Notes: generated by a model from the letters alone, not told the origin. A stretch of 64,000 nt of DNA from Amycolatopsis sp. NBC_01480 (GCF_036227205.1 NZ_CP109442.1:3162001-3226000); one strand, 5' to 3'. Numbered from the stretch's first letter, positions 25,410 through 34,084 are shown. Numbers and translations are program-made.

Positions 25410-26471
25410 TCAGCCTTCGGACAGGCTGACCACGCGGGCCTGCGCGCCCGATCGGTGCGCGGCCTCGATCACGCGCAGGGTCTCGACTGAGCTGGCCGGG
25501 TCGACCGGGAACGCCGCCTCGCCGCGCAGCGCGTCCCGGACCTGGGCGTAGAAGTCCTGGTAGCGGCCGACCTCGGTGGGCACGGTCTCGGTGGCGTCGT
25601 CGACGCCCAGCGTGCCCGCGTCGGCAGCCGGCTCGACGCCCCAGCCCTCGTCACCGGGGCGCAGGCCGTCCTTGATCTGGGGCTCCTGCACGTCGAGGCC
25701 GTACTTGGTGAACGTCGCGTGGTCGCCCAGCACGCGGAAGCGCGGGTTGCGCGTCGCGGCCAGCGCGGAGGCCCACAGGTGCGAGCGGACGCCGTTGGTG
25801 TGGTGCAGCGCGACGAACACGTCGTCGTCCACCGCCACACCGGGGCGACGGCGGTCGACCTCCGCGTACACCTCGGCGACCGGACCGAACAGCTGCAGCG
25901 CCTGGTCGACGATGTGCGCGCCCAGGTCGTAGAGCAGGCCGCCGGCCTCGGCGGGGTCGCCGAACTCGCGCCAGTTGTCCTTGACCTTCGGCACCCAGCG
26001 GTCGTACCGCGACTCGAAGCGGAAGACCTCGCCGAGCCGGCCGGACTCCAGCACCTTGCGCACGGTCAGGAAGTCCGAGTCCCAGCGGCGGTTCTGGAAC
26101 ACCGTCAGCCCGACGTCCTTGGCCTTGGCCGCGGCGACGACCCGCGACGCCTCGGCGGCGGTCGGCGCGAACGGCTTGTCCACGACCAGCGGCAGGCCCA
26201 GCTCGATCGCGCGGAGGGCGAGCGGCACGTGCGTCCGGTTCGGGGTGCTGACCACGACCAGGTCCAGCTCGCCCGCGCGGGCGAAGAACTCGTCCGGGCC
26301 GGGAATCACGTCGGCGTCCGGGTACTCGGCGCCGGCCTGCGCGGCCCGCTCGGGGTTCGAGGTGACGATCGCCGCGGGCGCCAGGCCCGGGGTCGCCGCC
26401 ACCAGCGGCGCGTGGAAGACGCGGCCGCCGATCCCGTAGCCGAGGATCCCCACTCGCAAGTCATCAGCCAT
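25410..26471 (-). CDS. Gfo/Idh/MocA family oxidoreductase
   Basis: 353-aa NAD(P)-dependent sugar or cyclitol dehydrogenase. The N-terminal Rossmann motif is GILGYGIGGRVFHAP (residues 8-22), then STPNRTHVPLALRAIELGLPLVVDKPF with the conserved EKP-like DKP catalytic Lys. The C-terminal domain has GGLLYDLGAHIVDQALQLFG, the usual catalytic Asp-x-x-x-His pattern. The substrate is unknown. The gene is divergent from a ROK regulator across 55 bp, and such pairs usually mean sugar-controlled expression. TTTAAT (26479-26484, minus) ends 7 nt before the ATG, suggesting a leaderless mRNA. Confidence 0.88.
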   Translation of the reverse strand: MADDLRVGILGYGIGGRVFHAPLVAATPGLAPAAIVTSNPERAAQAGAEYPDADVIPGPDEFFARAGELDLVVVSTPNRTHVPLALRAIELGLPLVVDKPFAPTAAEASRVVAAAKAKDVGLTVFQNRRWDSDFLTVRKVLESGRLGEVFRFESRYDRWVPKVKDNWREFGDPAEAGGLLYDLGAHIVDQALQLFGPVAEVYAEVDRRRPGVAVDDDVFVALHHTNGVRSHLWASALAATRNPRFRVLGDHATFTKYGLDVQEPQIKDGLRPGDEGWGVEPAADAGTLGVDDATETVPTEVGRYQDFYAQVRDALRGEAAFPVDPASSVETLRVIEAAHRSGAQARVVSLSEG

Positions 26472-26484
26472 ACGGCCTATTAAA

Positions 26485-26495
26485 CAACACTGTTG
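26485..26495. promoter_or_regulatory. Candidate ROK-regulator operator
   Basis: CAACA-C-TGTTG odd-centred dyad located directly upstream of the oxidoreductase -10 box and 32 bp before the ROK start, so one site could control both divergent genes. The surrounding AT-rich bases stand out from the GC-rich flanks. Confidence 0.45.
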
Positions 26496-26526
26496 CGAAA
26501 CTAGCCAGCTCTGCGAAGATCACCGC

Positions 26527-27594
26527 ATGACGGAATCCGGGGTCAACCTGCGCGGGCTGCGGCGGCACAACCGGGCGATGCTGCTCGGCCACATCCTGCG
26601 CTCCGGCGGCCTCAGCCGCGTCGAGCTCGCCGAGCGTAGCGGGCTGACCCAGCAAGCGGTGTCGAAAATCGTCACCGAGTTGCTGGAGACGGAGCTGCTG
26701 GACGTCGAACGCCAGCCGTCCACCCGCGTCGGCAAGCCGCGCACGCTGCTGCGCATCCGGCCCTCGGCGCGGTGCGCCCTCGGCGCCCAGCTGGACCGCG
26801 ACGAGTTCCGCGTGCTGCGCACCGACCTGATCGGCGGCGCCGAGGACGTGGTGGAAGGCCCGCTGCCCGTCGGCTTCACCCCCGAGCAGGCCGTCACCGC
26901 GCTCGCCGACGCGTCGCGCAAGCTGCTCGCCGACGTCGACCCGGCGCGGGTGCTGGGCCTCGGCGTCGGCGCGGTGGGCCCCCTCGACCACCTCGAGGGC
27001 CGCGTCCGCGACGCGACGAACATGCCCGGCTGGCACGACGTTCCCCTGCGCGACCTGCTGGCCGAGCGCACCGGCCTGCCCGTCACGCTCGACAAGAACA
27101 CCAACTCCGCGGCGTTCGCGCACGCCTGGCCGCAGGAGACCGAGCCGTCCGCGGCCGTGGTGCTCGTGGGCACCGGCATCGGCGTCGGGCTGCTGGTCGA
27201 CGGGCGGGTCTACCGCGGGCCGCGCACGAACGCCGGTGAGTTCGGCCACACCACGATCGCGTACGAAGGCCCGCGCTGCGCGTGCGGCCGGCGCGGCTGC
27301 GTCGAGGTCATGCACAACTCCGCGGCCACCACGGAGGAGGCCGCGCGGCTGCTCGGCATCGGGCTCGCCGACCTGGTGCAGGTGCTCGACCTGGAGCGGA
27401 TCGTGCTGTTCGGCCGGGCCGTGCGCGCCGCCCCGGAGGTCTACCGCGACACCGTCGCCGGTGAGCTGCGCGAGCTGCTGCCGGTGCCGCACTGGCAGCG
27501 GATCGACGTCGAGCTCAGCACCTTGAGCGAGGACGCGGTGGCCTTGGGCGGGGCATTCGAGGTGCTTGCCGGGTTCTACGAAACGCCGAAATGA
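26527..27594 (+). CDS. ROK-family transcriptional regulator
   Basis: 355-aa sugar-responsive repressor. The N-terminal winged helix (residues ~15-75, LSRVELAERSGLTQQAVSKI) is followed by a ROK sugar-kinase-like domain. Visible motifs are the phosphate-binding LVGTGIGVGLLVDG, the sugar-binding GEFGHTTI with its conserved Glu-x-Gly-His, and the zinc motif CACGRRGC. The presence of the HTH and the moderate ATP motif fit a regulator rather than a glucokinase. The start is likely leaderless (GAAGAT at 26515-26520, 6 nt before the ATG). It is expected to bind the dyad at 26485-26495 and to control the divergent oxidoreductase. Confidence 0.88.
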   Translation: MTESGVNLRGLRRHNRAMLLGHILRSGGLSRVELAERSGLTQQAVSKIVTELLETELLDVERQPSTRVGKPRTLLRIRPSARCALGAQLDRDEFRVLRTDLIGGAEDVVEGPLPVGFTPEQAVTALADASRKLLADVDPARVLGLGVGAVGPLDHLEGRVRDATNMPGWHDVPLRDLLAERTGLPVTLDKNTNSAAFAHAWPQETEPSAAVVLVGTGIGVGLLVDGRVYRGPRTNAGEFGHTTIAYEGPRCACGRRGCVEVMHNSAATTEEAARLLGIGLADLVQVLDLERIVLFGRAVRAAPEVYRDTVAGELRELLPVPHWQRIDVELSTLSEDAVALGGAFEVLAGFYETPK

Positions 27595-27630
27595 CAGGCT
27601 CCTGACCTGCATACCGATAACATCCGCGGC

Positions 27631-29211
27631 GTGCCCGACCAAGCCACCGACGAAGAGCCGGACGCGGCTCCCCGCACGCTGACCCCAGCCGAGCGGATAG
27701 TGCCCAGCTGGACCGACCCGCTGGCGGCCGCGGCGACGAGACCGCTGGGCGGCCCGCTGGGCGAGCACGCGGCGGTCGGCAGGCACTGGTTCTGGTCACC
27801 ACAGCGCGTCGGCCTCGCGGTCGCGATGCTGGCACTGGTCGTGTGCTGGTTCGGCAAGGCCTCGTGCATCCAGCAGTACACCGACTCCAGCGGCGCCAAC
27901 CAGCTGGACTGGCGGGCCGGGCGCCCGTTCGTCGCGATGTGCTATTCCGACATCGTCCCGCTCTACAGCTCCGAACGGCTGAACGACCCGCACACCTTCC
28001 CGTACGTCTCCTCGTGGAAAGAGGACACGCAGACCGCGGAGAACCAGACGCGGTACATGGAGTACCCGGTGGTCAGCGGGCTCTTCCAGTGGGTCAACGC
28101 GAAACTGGCGGCGGGCTGGCTCTCGCTCGCCGACGCCGGCTGGCTGCCCGGCGCGCTGCCGGTGGCGATCTACTTCGACATCTCCGCGTTCTGGCTCGCG
28201 CTCGCCTGGCTGGTCACGGTCTGGGCGACCGGGCGCACCATGAAACGCCGGCCGTGGGACGCGCTGCTGGTGGCGGCCTCGCCGCTGGTGCTGGTGCACG
28301 CGTTCACGAACTTCGACGCCATCGCCACGGCGTTCACCGCCGCCGCGCTGCTCGCCTGGTCACGCCGCCGGCCGGAGGTGGCGGGCGTGCTGCTCGGCCT
28401 CGGCGCGGCCACGAAGCTGTACCCGCTGTTCTTGCTCGGTGTGCTGTTCGTGCTCTGCCTGCGCGCGGGGAAACTGCGCGCGTGGGGGAGAACAGCGCTG
28501 TTCACCGCGCTCGCCTGGCTGGTCGTGAACGTCCCGTTCATCCTCGTCGCGACCCGCGGATGGTGGGAGTTCTTCCGGCTCAACACCCTGCGGCCGATGG
28601 ACCCGGACTCGCTCTACAACGCCTTCTCCTACGCCACCGGCTGGACCGGCTTCGACGGCGTGCTCCAAAAAGGACAGACGCCGACCTGGCTCAACATCGT
28701 GGTCGCGGTGCTGTTCCTGTCCTGCTGCGCGGGGATCGCGTACATCGGGCTGACCGCCCCGCGGCGGCCGCGGCTCGGGCAGCTCGCCTTCCTGGTGGTG
28801 GCGGCGTTCCTGCTGACGAACAAGGTGTGGAGCCCGCAGTACTCGCTCTGGCTGGTGCCGCTGGCGGTGCTCGCGATCCCGCGCTGGCGGCTGCTGCTCG
28901 GCTGGATGGTGATCGACGCGCTGGTCTGGGCGCCGCGGATGTTCTACTACCTCGGCACCGACCACAAAGGACTGCCGGAGGGCTGGTTCCTCGGCACGGT
29001 GGTGGTGCGCGACCTGGCCGTGATCGGGCTGTGCGTGCTGGTGATCCGCGAGATCTACCGCCCCCGCACCGACCTCGTCCGGCTGTCCGGCGACGACGAC
29101 CCAGCCGGCGGCGTCCTCGAGCGAACCCGCGATCGCGTACGGCTGCAAGGGTTTCGCAGCCGGCCGTCGAGGGCCGCGCACGCGGCGGCCCGGCATGCCG
29201 AAAGTCCGTGA
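27631..29211 (+). CDS. GT87-family (DUF2029) membrane glycosyltransferase
   Basis: 526-aa integral membrane protein with a ~65-residue cytoplasmic N-terminus and around ten hydrophobic segments. Motifs expected of polyprenyl-phosphate-mannose-dependent GT87 mannosyltransferases are present: HAFTNFDAIATAF, the GAATKLYPLFLLG loop and NKVWSPQYSLWLVP near the C-terminus. The extracellular Asp-rich loop after TM1 probably holds the catalytic acid. It takes the place of M. tuberculosis Rv0051 between ponA1 and rpsF, so the order is conserved. It probably glycosylates a cell-envelope lipid or glycan (inference). GTG 27631 has TAACAT 7 nt upstream (27618-27623), again leaderless. The stop codon lies inside repeat copy C. 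Confidence 0.82.
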   Translation: MPDQATDEEPDAAPRTLTPAERIVPSWTDPLAAAATRPLGGPLGEHAAVGRHWFWSPQRVGLAVAMLALVVCWFGKASCIQQYTDSSGANQLDWRAGRPFVAMCYSDIVPLYSSERLNDPHTFPYVSSWKEDTQTAENQTRYMEYPVVSGLFQWVNAKLAAGWLSLADAGWLPGALPVAIYFDISAFWLALAWLVTVWATGRTMKRRPWDALLVAASPLVLVHAFTNFDAIATAFTAAALLAWSRRRPEVAGVLLGLGAATKLYPLFLLGVLFVLCLRAGKLRAWGRTALFTALAWLVVNVPFILVATRGWWEFFRLNTLRPMDPDSLYNAFSYATGWTGFDGVLQKGQTPTWLNIVVAVLFLSCCAGIAYIGLTAPRRPRLGQLAFLVVAAFLLTNKVWSPQYSLWLVPLAVLAIPRWRLLLGWMVIDALVWAPRMFYYLGTDHKGLPEGWFLGTVVVRDLAVIGLCVLVIREIYRPRTDLVRLSGDDDPAGGVLERTRDRVRLQGFRSRPSRAAHAAARHAESP

Positions 29212-29256
29212 AGGACTCCTTACCCGCGTCCCACGCCGGTAAGGAGTCCTTGACGG
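29206..29256. repeat. Intergenic palindromic repeat, copy C
   Basis: A 14-bp stem (29211-29224 with 29238-29251) extended after one G.G mismatch by CCGT/ACGG. The 13-nt loop holds GCGT-CCC-ACGC. The left arm begins within the stop codon of the GT87 gene, so insertion or decay of the element has set the end of that protein. It lies between convergent genes. Confidence 0.8.
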
Positions 29257-29264
29257 CTTTTGCC

Positions 29265-30038
29265 TCAGCCGACCTGCTTGCGCAGGTAGGCGATGTCCGC
29301 GGCCTGCCCGTCGCCCGGCGTCTCGACCACCACGGGGGCGCCGGCCTGGCGCACGACCTCGGCGAGCACCTCGGGGTCGATCGTGCCGTCGCCGTCCACC
29401 ACGTTGGCGTGGCGGTCGCGGTTGGAGCCGAACTCGTCGCGGGAGTTGTTGAGGTGCACCAGGTCGATCCGGCCGGTGATGGCCTTGACCTTCTCGACGG
29501 CGTCGGCCAAGTCCCAGCCCGCGGCGTAAGCGTGGCAGGTGTCGAAGCAGAAGCCCGCGCCGAACTCGCCGACCTTGTCCCAGAGCCGCGCGATCACGTC
29601 CAGCTCGCGGGTCATCGCGTTCTCGCCGCCAGCGGTGTTCTCGATCAGGATCGGCACGGCGAAGCCGCCCTTTTCGGCCTCGCGCTCGAAGAGCTTGCGC
29701 CAGTTGGCCAAACCGTCCTCGACGTCGTCGCCGGCGGTGACGTGGCCGCCGTGCACGATGAGCCCCTTCGCGCCGATCTCGGCCGCGCCGGCCGCGTGCT
29801 GCGTGACGTTCTTACGGGATGGGATGCGAATGCGATTGTTCAGCGACGCCACGTTGATCAGATAAGGCGCGTGGATGAACACCTCGACCGGTGCCGCCTT
29901 GATCGCCTCGCCGTGCGGATGCGGCTTCGGCGCCTTCCATCCTTGCGGGTCAGACAGGAAAAACTGGACGACCTCGGCTTCTCGCTCGGCGACGGCGGCG
30001 AGCGGATCGTCGTCTCGGACATGGGCGCCAATCTTCAT
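29265..30038 (-). CDS. nfo: Deoxyribonuclease IV (AP endonuclease, EndoIV family)
   Basis: 257-aa zinc-dependent AP endonuclease that cuts 5' of abasic sites in base-excision repair. TIM-barrel metal ligands are visible in order: KIGAHV, FIHAPYLINVAS, LIVHGGHV, LIENTAG, FCFDTCHAYAAG, LVHLNNSRDEFGSNRDRHAN and VVETPG. The length is normal. ATG 30038 is preceded by TAGCGT 6 nt upstream (30045-30050, minus), so the mRNA is likely leaderless. It is monocistronic and converges with the GT87 gene across repeat copy C. Confidence 0.93.
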   Translation of the reverse strand: MKIGAHVRDDDPLAAVAEREAEVVQFFLSDPQGWKAPKPHPHGEAIKAAPVEVFIHAPYLINVASLNNRIRIPSRKNVTQHAAGAAEIGAKGLIVHGGHVTAGDDVEDGLANWRKLFEREAEKGGFAVPILIENTAGGENAMTRELDVIARLWDKVGEFGAGFCFDTCHAYAAGWDLADAVEKVKAITGRIDLVHLNNSRDEFGSNRDRHANVVDGDGTIDPEVLAEVVRQAGAPVVVETPGDGQAADIAYLRKQVG

Positions 30039-30148
30039 GCGAGCACGCTACCCCCGAGTGAATCCGCACCGGAGAGCCCAGTTCGTCACGCTCGTGGAGT
30101 ACCGTGAGCGCGTTCCGTGATCCAGTCTGGGGCCGACGGAGGGCTTGT

Positions 30149-30976
30149 ATGGGGAAGAACGCCGCCCGGATCACCGCGCTGGGGATCGCCGCCGCGGTAC
30201 CGGTGCTGTCCGCCGCGATCGCGCTCCCGGCGACCGCCGCCGCGGATACCAGCCCCACCCTCAGCGGCAGCTGCCCGGCCACCCTCCAGAACGGCAAGGA
30301 CGGCCAGGGCCTGACCGTCGACGCGGGCGCCCCGCTCAACGCGCCGAACCGGCTCACCGTCGGCCTCGACTCGAAGTCGAAGCAGGCCGACGGCCAGAAC
30401 AACCTGCTGAACCTCCCGGTCGGCGACGTCGTGCGCACACTGGGCGTCGGCGAGGTGCCGGTGGTCGGCGACGCGGCGAGCAACACCGTCTGCCCGGTGG
30501 TGCAGGGCGCGGCCAACGGCGTCGGCAACACGACGCAGGCGCTGATCGGCGGCGTCCAAGGCGCGCTGCCCCAGCCTCCGGGCGGCCCCGGCGGCACACC
30601 CCCTGGTTCGCCTCCGGGTGGCACCCCGCCGCCGGGCGGTTCACCGGGCAGCCCGAACCCCGGCGGTGGCAGCAGTCTCGACCCGGTGGCCACCGGCCCC
30701 GGCGACGTGCTGGCCGGCCTCGACTCCATCTCGGGGGTGTTCACCAACGCCGCGATGCTGCCCGCCAGCTTCGTCCAGGCGCCGGTGATCACCCAGGTCA
30801 TCCCGGGCAAGGTGCCGGAACAGCCGCCGACGGTCGACGAGAAGAAGTCCGGCAGCGCGCAGGCCCTGCCCGCCGTGGCGCCGCCGGCGAAGCTGCCGAT
30901 GCTGATCGCGGTGCTGGCACTGGCGATCGTCGCCGCGGCGCTGGTGCGCGCGTGGCTGCGCCGCAGGCCCGCCTGA
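30149..30976 (+). CDS. Secreted, C-terminally anchored protein (tandem paralogue 1)
   Basis: 275-aa exported protein not assigned to a named family. A signal peptide (about residues 1-31, ending ATAAAD) is followed by a domain of ~110 residues with two Cys (SGSCPATL and TVCPVVQGAANG), a Pro/Gly-rich linker, another short domain and a C-terminal membrane helix LPMLIAVLALAIVAAALV followed by RAWLRRRPA. The two downstream genes share the same plan and the same LPML-helix-Arg tail. ATG 30149 has GGAGGG upstream; a TACCGT box lies at 30100-30105. It may be a surface or wall-organising protein, which is inference from topology only. Confidence 0.75.
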   Translation: MGKNAARITALGIAAAVPVLSAAIALPATAAADTSPTLSGSCPATLQNGKDGQGLTVDAGAPLNAPNRLTVGLDSKSKQADGQNNLLNLPVGDVVRTLGVGEVPVVGDAASNTVCPVVQGAANGVGNTTQALIGGVQGALPQPPGGPGGTPPGSPPGGTPPPGGSPGSPNPGGGSSLDPVATGPGDVLAGLDSISGVFTNAAMLPASFVQAPVITQVIPGKVPEQPPTVDEKKSGSAQALPAVAPPAKLPMLIAVLALAIVAAALVRAWLRRRPA

Positions 30977-30997
30977 CCCGTCTTTCCTTTACTCACC

Positions 30998-31058
30998 ACG
31001 AGTGACGCCCGCTTCCACCCGAATGCCGGACATCGGTGGCTGAGCGGGCGTCACTCGT
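30998..31058 (+). terminator. Hairpin between secreted-protein paralogues 1 and 2
   Basis: A perfect 16-bp stem (30998-31013 with 31043-31058) whose loop folds further (CCACC/GGTGG), followed by TTTCG. It should end paralogue 1 transcription, so paralogue 2 must have its own promoter in 31059-31122. Confidence 0.75.
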
Positions 31059-31122
31059 TTTCGTTACCGTCGTTGTCCTGGGGAGAGAAGCTCGACGGGA
31101 TGCGGCGAAGGGGTCGGCGACC

Positions 31123-32016
31123 ATGCAGCATCGGACACGGAGGGCCACCGCGGTGGGGGCCGCCGCCTTCGTTCTGGCGGGTTCGGCCGTTTTCGCCGCG
31201 CCCGGCACTGCCTCGGCGGACACCGTCACGGCGAAATGCGGGGACACCGTCACGGTCAAACCTGGTGACGTCATTTCCACGCCCTTCGGTTTGAAGACCG
31301 TGACGGACGGACTGACCAGCCTGGTCGGCGGGCTGCTCGGCGGGCTGTGCCAGGTCACCGTGAAGGTGGTCGACACCGTCGTCGCGCCGGTCCCGGTGCT
31401 CGGCGCCCCGGCCGCGAGCGCGGTCAACCAGGCGGTCCAGGGCACCACCAACGGGCTCAGCAAGACGACCGGCGACCTCGGCAATGCGCTCAGCGGCGGC
31501 AAGCCCGCGCCGCAGAACCCCGGCCCCGGCGGCAGTCCGCAGCAGCCGCCGAACAACGGTGCCCCGCAAGGTGGCACGCCCGCTGGTCAGAACCCGATTC
31601 CCGGGGCGAACAGCCCGCTGCTGCCGTCGTCCGGCGGTGGCGCCGGCCCGCTCTCGACGCTGTTCCCGAACTTCACCAGCCTGCCCTTCGGCTACAGCAC
31701 CGGTTACGCGCCGATGCGCGACTACAGCGGCATCCCGATGGCGATGGCCGGCCTGTTCACCCCGTCGCCCGCGTTGCGGTACGGCAGCCAGATCCCGGGT
31801 TACCAGCCGCAGTACGGCCTCTCGAACCCGGCCGGACCGGCGTCGGGCAGCGCGGGCGTGCAGAACGCCGGGCAGGCCGAGGCGTTACCGACCGACGGCA
31901 GCTCTCACACGAACGGGTTGGACTGGCCCATGCTGGTTGCCGTTCTGGCACTCTCCGGAGTCAGCGCGGGCCTGGTGCGCACCTGGGTACTCCGCCGAAT
32001 GGCCGCTTCTGCTTAG
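31123..32016 (+). CDS. Secreted, C-terminally anchored protein (tandem paralogue 2)
   Basis: 297-aa exported protein. The signal peptide QHRTRRATAVGAAAFVLAG... ends near ASADT (residue ~32). A compact domain with two Cys (VTAKCGDTVT and GGLCQVTVKV) and hydrophobic LVGGLLGG is followed by a Gln/Asn/Pro/Gly linker, an aromatic segment (FGYSTGYAPMRDYSGIPMAM) and a terminal helix WPMLVAVLALSGVSAGLV with RTWVLRRMAASA. ATG 31123 is chosen because the signal peptide starts there with GAAGGGG upstream; longer in-frame versions lack a sensible N-terminus. Shares the AVNQAVQGTTNGLSKTTGDL type segment with paralogue 1. Function unknown. Confidence 0.75.
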   Translation: MQHRTRRATAVGAAAFVLAGSAVFAAPGTASADTVTAKCGDTVTVKPGDVISTPFGLKTVTDGLTSLVGGLLGGLCQVTVKVVDTVVAPVPVLGAPAASAVNQAVQGTTNGLSKTTGDLGNALSGGKPAPQNPGPGGSPQQPPNNGAPQGGTPAGQNPIPGANSPLLPSSGGGAGPLSTLFPNFTSLPFGYSTGYAPMRDYSGIPMAMAGLFTPSPALRYGSQIPGYQPQYGLSNPAGPASGSAGVQNAGQAEALPTDGSSHTNGLDWPMLVAVLALSGVSAGLVRTWVLRRMAASA

Positions 32017-32111
32017 GCCGACTCGCCAGTATCTTTTGCAGGTCCCGGTCGTTATTCCTGTGACAATGGCCAGCGATAACACTGCCCCGGACCTTTTGGA
32101 GGACCAAGCTC

Positions 32112-33020
32112 GTGAGAACACTGCTCGTGCGGAAGACCCCCACCTGGCAGAGAACCCGTCGAGCACTCACTGTCACCGCACTGGCCGCCCTGGTGACGGG
32201 CGGCGCGTTCCTCGGCTCCGGCACCGCCTCGGCGGCGACCACGCTGGCCGGCACCTGCAAGGGCTCGGTGAGCGGCAGCATGGGCGACAGCGTCGCGCTG
32301 CCGGGCTCCTCGGTCAAGGACGTCGTCCGCCAGGCCGCACAGGAGCAGGTCGGCCTGTTCAACTTCCTCACCGTGTGGCCGGACGCGCTGGCGAACACCA
32401 TTGCCGGCAAGGGAAACCTCGAGGTCGGCCAGATCCCGCAGTCCGCGGGCGGCACCATCGCCGGCGACGCGATCGGCACCGTCGTGTCCACCGCGCTGAA
32501 GGGCTCGAGCGGCCTCGGGCTCACCGCCGGCACCCAGAACCAGGTGCTGACCGCGATCAAGAACAAGGTCGCGTCGGCCTGCGCGCTGACCACGCTCGCC
32601 ACGAACTACACCGCACCGTCGTCCTCGGCGCCGAGCAACGACCCGTCGAACGGCTCGTCCTCGAACCCGGGCACCGGCGGCTCGCCGCTCGCCAACCTGG
32701 TCCCGGGCAACAGCAACGGCGGCACCGCGCCGCAGCGCGACTACAACGGCATCCCCACCGCGACGCCGGGCACGGCGATCGCCCCCGGCATCCGCTACCC
32801 GGCCAACGGCGCCCTGCCGGGTGACGCCTCGGCCCCGCAGGTCGGCGGCCAGAACAGCGAGGGCCAGGGCCCGGACATCCGCAACGCCGGCAACGCCGAG
32901 TCGCTCGCGGCGCCGGGCAGCGCGAACGACGTCCAGCTGCCGATGCTGCTCGCGGTGATCGTGCTGGCCGGCGTGACCGCGGGGCTGGTCCGCACCTGGG
33001 TGCTGCGCCGGGCCTCCTGA
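32112..33020 (+). CDS. Secreted, C-terminally anchored protein (tandem paralogue 3)
   Basis: 302-aa exported protein with a signal peptide (basic KTPTWQRTRR, hydrophobic core, cut near SGTASAAT), two Cys in the mature part (LAGTCKGSVSG and ASACALTTL), a Ser/Asn/Gly linker, the segment PQRDYNGIPTA that matches MRDYSGIPMA of paralogue 2, and the C-terminal LPMLLAVIVLAGVTAGLV helix with RTWVLRRAS. GTG 32112 has GGAGG at a 9-nt distance. It lies just upstream of rpsF. The three tandem genes probably arose by duplication; function unknown, likely at the cell surface. Confidence 0.75.
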   Translation: MRTLLVRKTPTWQRTRRALTVTALAALVTGGAFLGSGTASAATTLAGTCKGSVSGSMGDSVALPGSSVKDVVRQAAQEQVGLFNFLTVWPDALANTIAGKGNLEVGQIPQSAGGTIAGDAIGTVVSTALKGSSGLGLTAGTQNQVLTAIKNKVASACALTTLATNYTAPSSSAPSNDPSNGSSSNPGTGGSPLANLVPGNSNGGTAPQRDYNGIPTATPGTAIAPGIRYPANGALPGDASAPQVGGQNSEGQGPDIRNAGNAESLAAPGSANDVQLPMLLAVIVLAGVTAGLVRTWVLRRAS

Positions 33021-33065
33021 CCCGTCCTGCGCGACCCGCCGCGCGGGACTGTCGGTGCCCCCGAG

Positions 33066-33109
33066 TACGCTTACCTGGACAAACCCTCCTGCCACGGACA
33101 GTCCGTGGC
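33066..33109 (+). promoter_or_regulatory. rpsF promoter -10 and leader hairpin
   Basis: TACGCT at 33066-33071 fits a -10 box. The leader then contains an 8-bp hairpin (GCCACGGA 33091-33098, loop CAG, TCCGTGGC 33102-33109) directly followed by CCG, shortly before the AGGAGG. S6:S18 autoregulatory leaders carry a CCG next to a stem, so feedback control is possible but not shown. Confidence 0.35.
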
Positions 33110-33135
33110 CGCGAGCCCATAGGAGGTGAGTGGTT

Positions 33136-33483
33136 ATGTCACGCCATTACGAGGTAATGGTCATCCTGGACCCCACGCTCGACGAGCGCACGGTGGCCCC
33201 GACACTGGACAACTTCCTCAACGTGATCCGCACTTCGGGCGGAAGCGTCGAGAAGGTTGACGTCTGGGGACGTCGTCGCCTTTCGTACGAGATCAAGAAG
33301 CACGCCGAGGGCATCTACGCGCTGCTGGACCTGAACTCCGACGCGGACGCCGTCAAGGAGCTCGACCGCCAGCTTTCGCTGCAGGAGACCGTGCTGCGCA
33401 CGAAGGTCATGCGCCGCGAGGTCAAGCGCGCCGCGGCCAAGCCCGCTGCTGCCGCGGCTGCGCCCGCTGCCGCCAAGGCCTGA
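33136..33483 (+). CDS. rpsF: 30S ribosomal protein S6
   Basis: 115-aa small-subunit protein that pairs with S18 on the platform. Begins [19 protein letters not shown] and contains [18 protein letters not shown], the classical S6 core, with an Ala/Lys-rich C-terminal tail. ATG 33136 is preferred over an upstream in-frame GTG because AGGAGG (33121-33126) is at a normal distance. First gene of the conserved rpsF-ssb-rpsR-rplI operon. Confidence 0.97.
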   Translation: MSRHYEVMVILDPTLDERTVAPTLDNFLNVIRTSGGSVEKVDVWGRRRLSYEIKKHAEGIYALLDLNSDADAVKELDRQLSLQETVLRTKVMRREVKRAAAKPAAAAAAPAAAKA

Positions 33484-33501
33484 TCCGAAGGGACGCCACC
33501 C

Positions 33502-34041
33502 GTGGCTGGAGACACCGTCATCACGGTGATCGGGAACCTGACTTCCGACCCGGAGCTGCGCTTCACCCCGTCCGGTGCGGCGGTCGCGAACTTCACCGTC
33601 GCGTCCACCCCGCGCACCCTCGACCGCCAGTCGGGCGAGTGGAAGGACGGCGAGGCGCTGTTCCTGCGCTGCAACATCTGGCGCCAGGCGGCGGAGAACG
33701 TCGCCGAGTCGCTGACCCGCGGTGCCCGCGTGGTCGTGCAGGGCCGGCTCAAGCAGCGGTCCTTCGAGACCAAGGAAGGCGAGAAGCGCACCGTCGTCGA
33801 GCTCGAAGTCGACGAAATCGGGCCCTCGCTGCGCTACGCCACGGCGAAGGTCAACAAGGTCAGCCGCGGTGGCGGTGGCGGCGGTGACTTCGGCGGCGGC
33901 GGTGGCGGCGGCTTCAACGGCGGTGGCGGCGGTGGCGGCAACCGCGGTGGCGGAGGCGGCGCGCCCGCCGACGACCCGTGGGGCTCCGCGCCCCCCGCAG
34001 GTGGCGGCGGCGGCGGTTTCGCCGACGAGCCCCCGTTCTGA
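33502..34041 (+). CDS. ssb: Single-stranded DNA-binding protein
   Basis: 179-aa SSB acting at replication forks. The OB fold covers residues ~1-115 ([63 protein letters not shown]). A long Gly/Asn-rich linker is followed by the acidic protein-interaction tip ending DEPPF. GTG 33502 has GAAGGGA upstream. Its place between rpsF and rpsR is standard. Confidence 0.97.
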   Translation: MAGDTVITVIGNLTSDPELRFTPSGAAVANFTVASTPRTLDRQSGEWKDGEALFLRCNIWRQAAENVAESLTRGARVVVQGRLKQRSFETKEGEKRTVVELEVDEIGPSLRYATAKVNKVSRGGGGGGDFGGGGGGGFNGGGGGGGNRGGGGGAPADDPWGSAPPAGGGGGGFADEPPF

Positions 34042-34084
34042 TCTCGTACTTTCATCACCCAAGATTTGATTCCAGGAGTAGACA

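Noticed and set aside
30890..30976. LPXTG sortase signal in the secreted paralogues
   Set aside because: The motif is LPML directly at the membrane helix, with no Thr-Gly; it does not fit sortase substrates.
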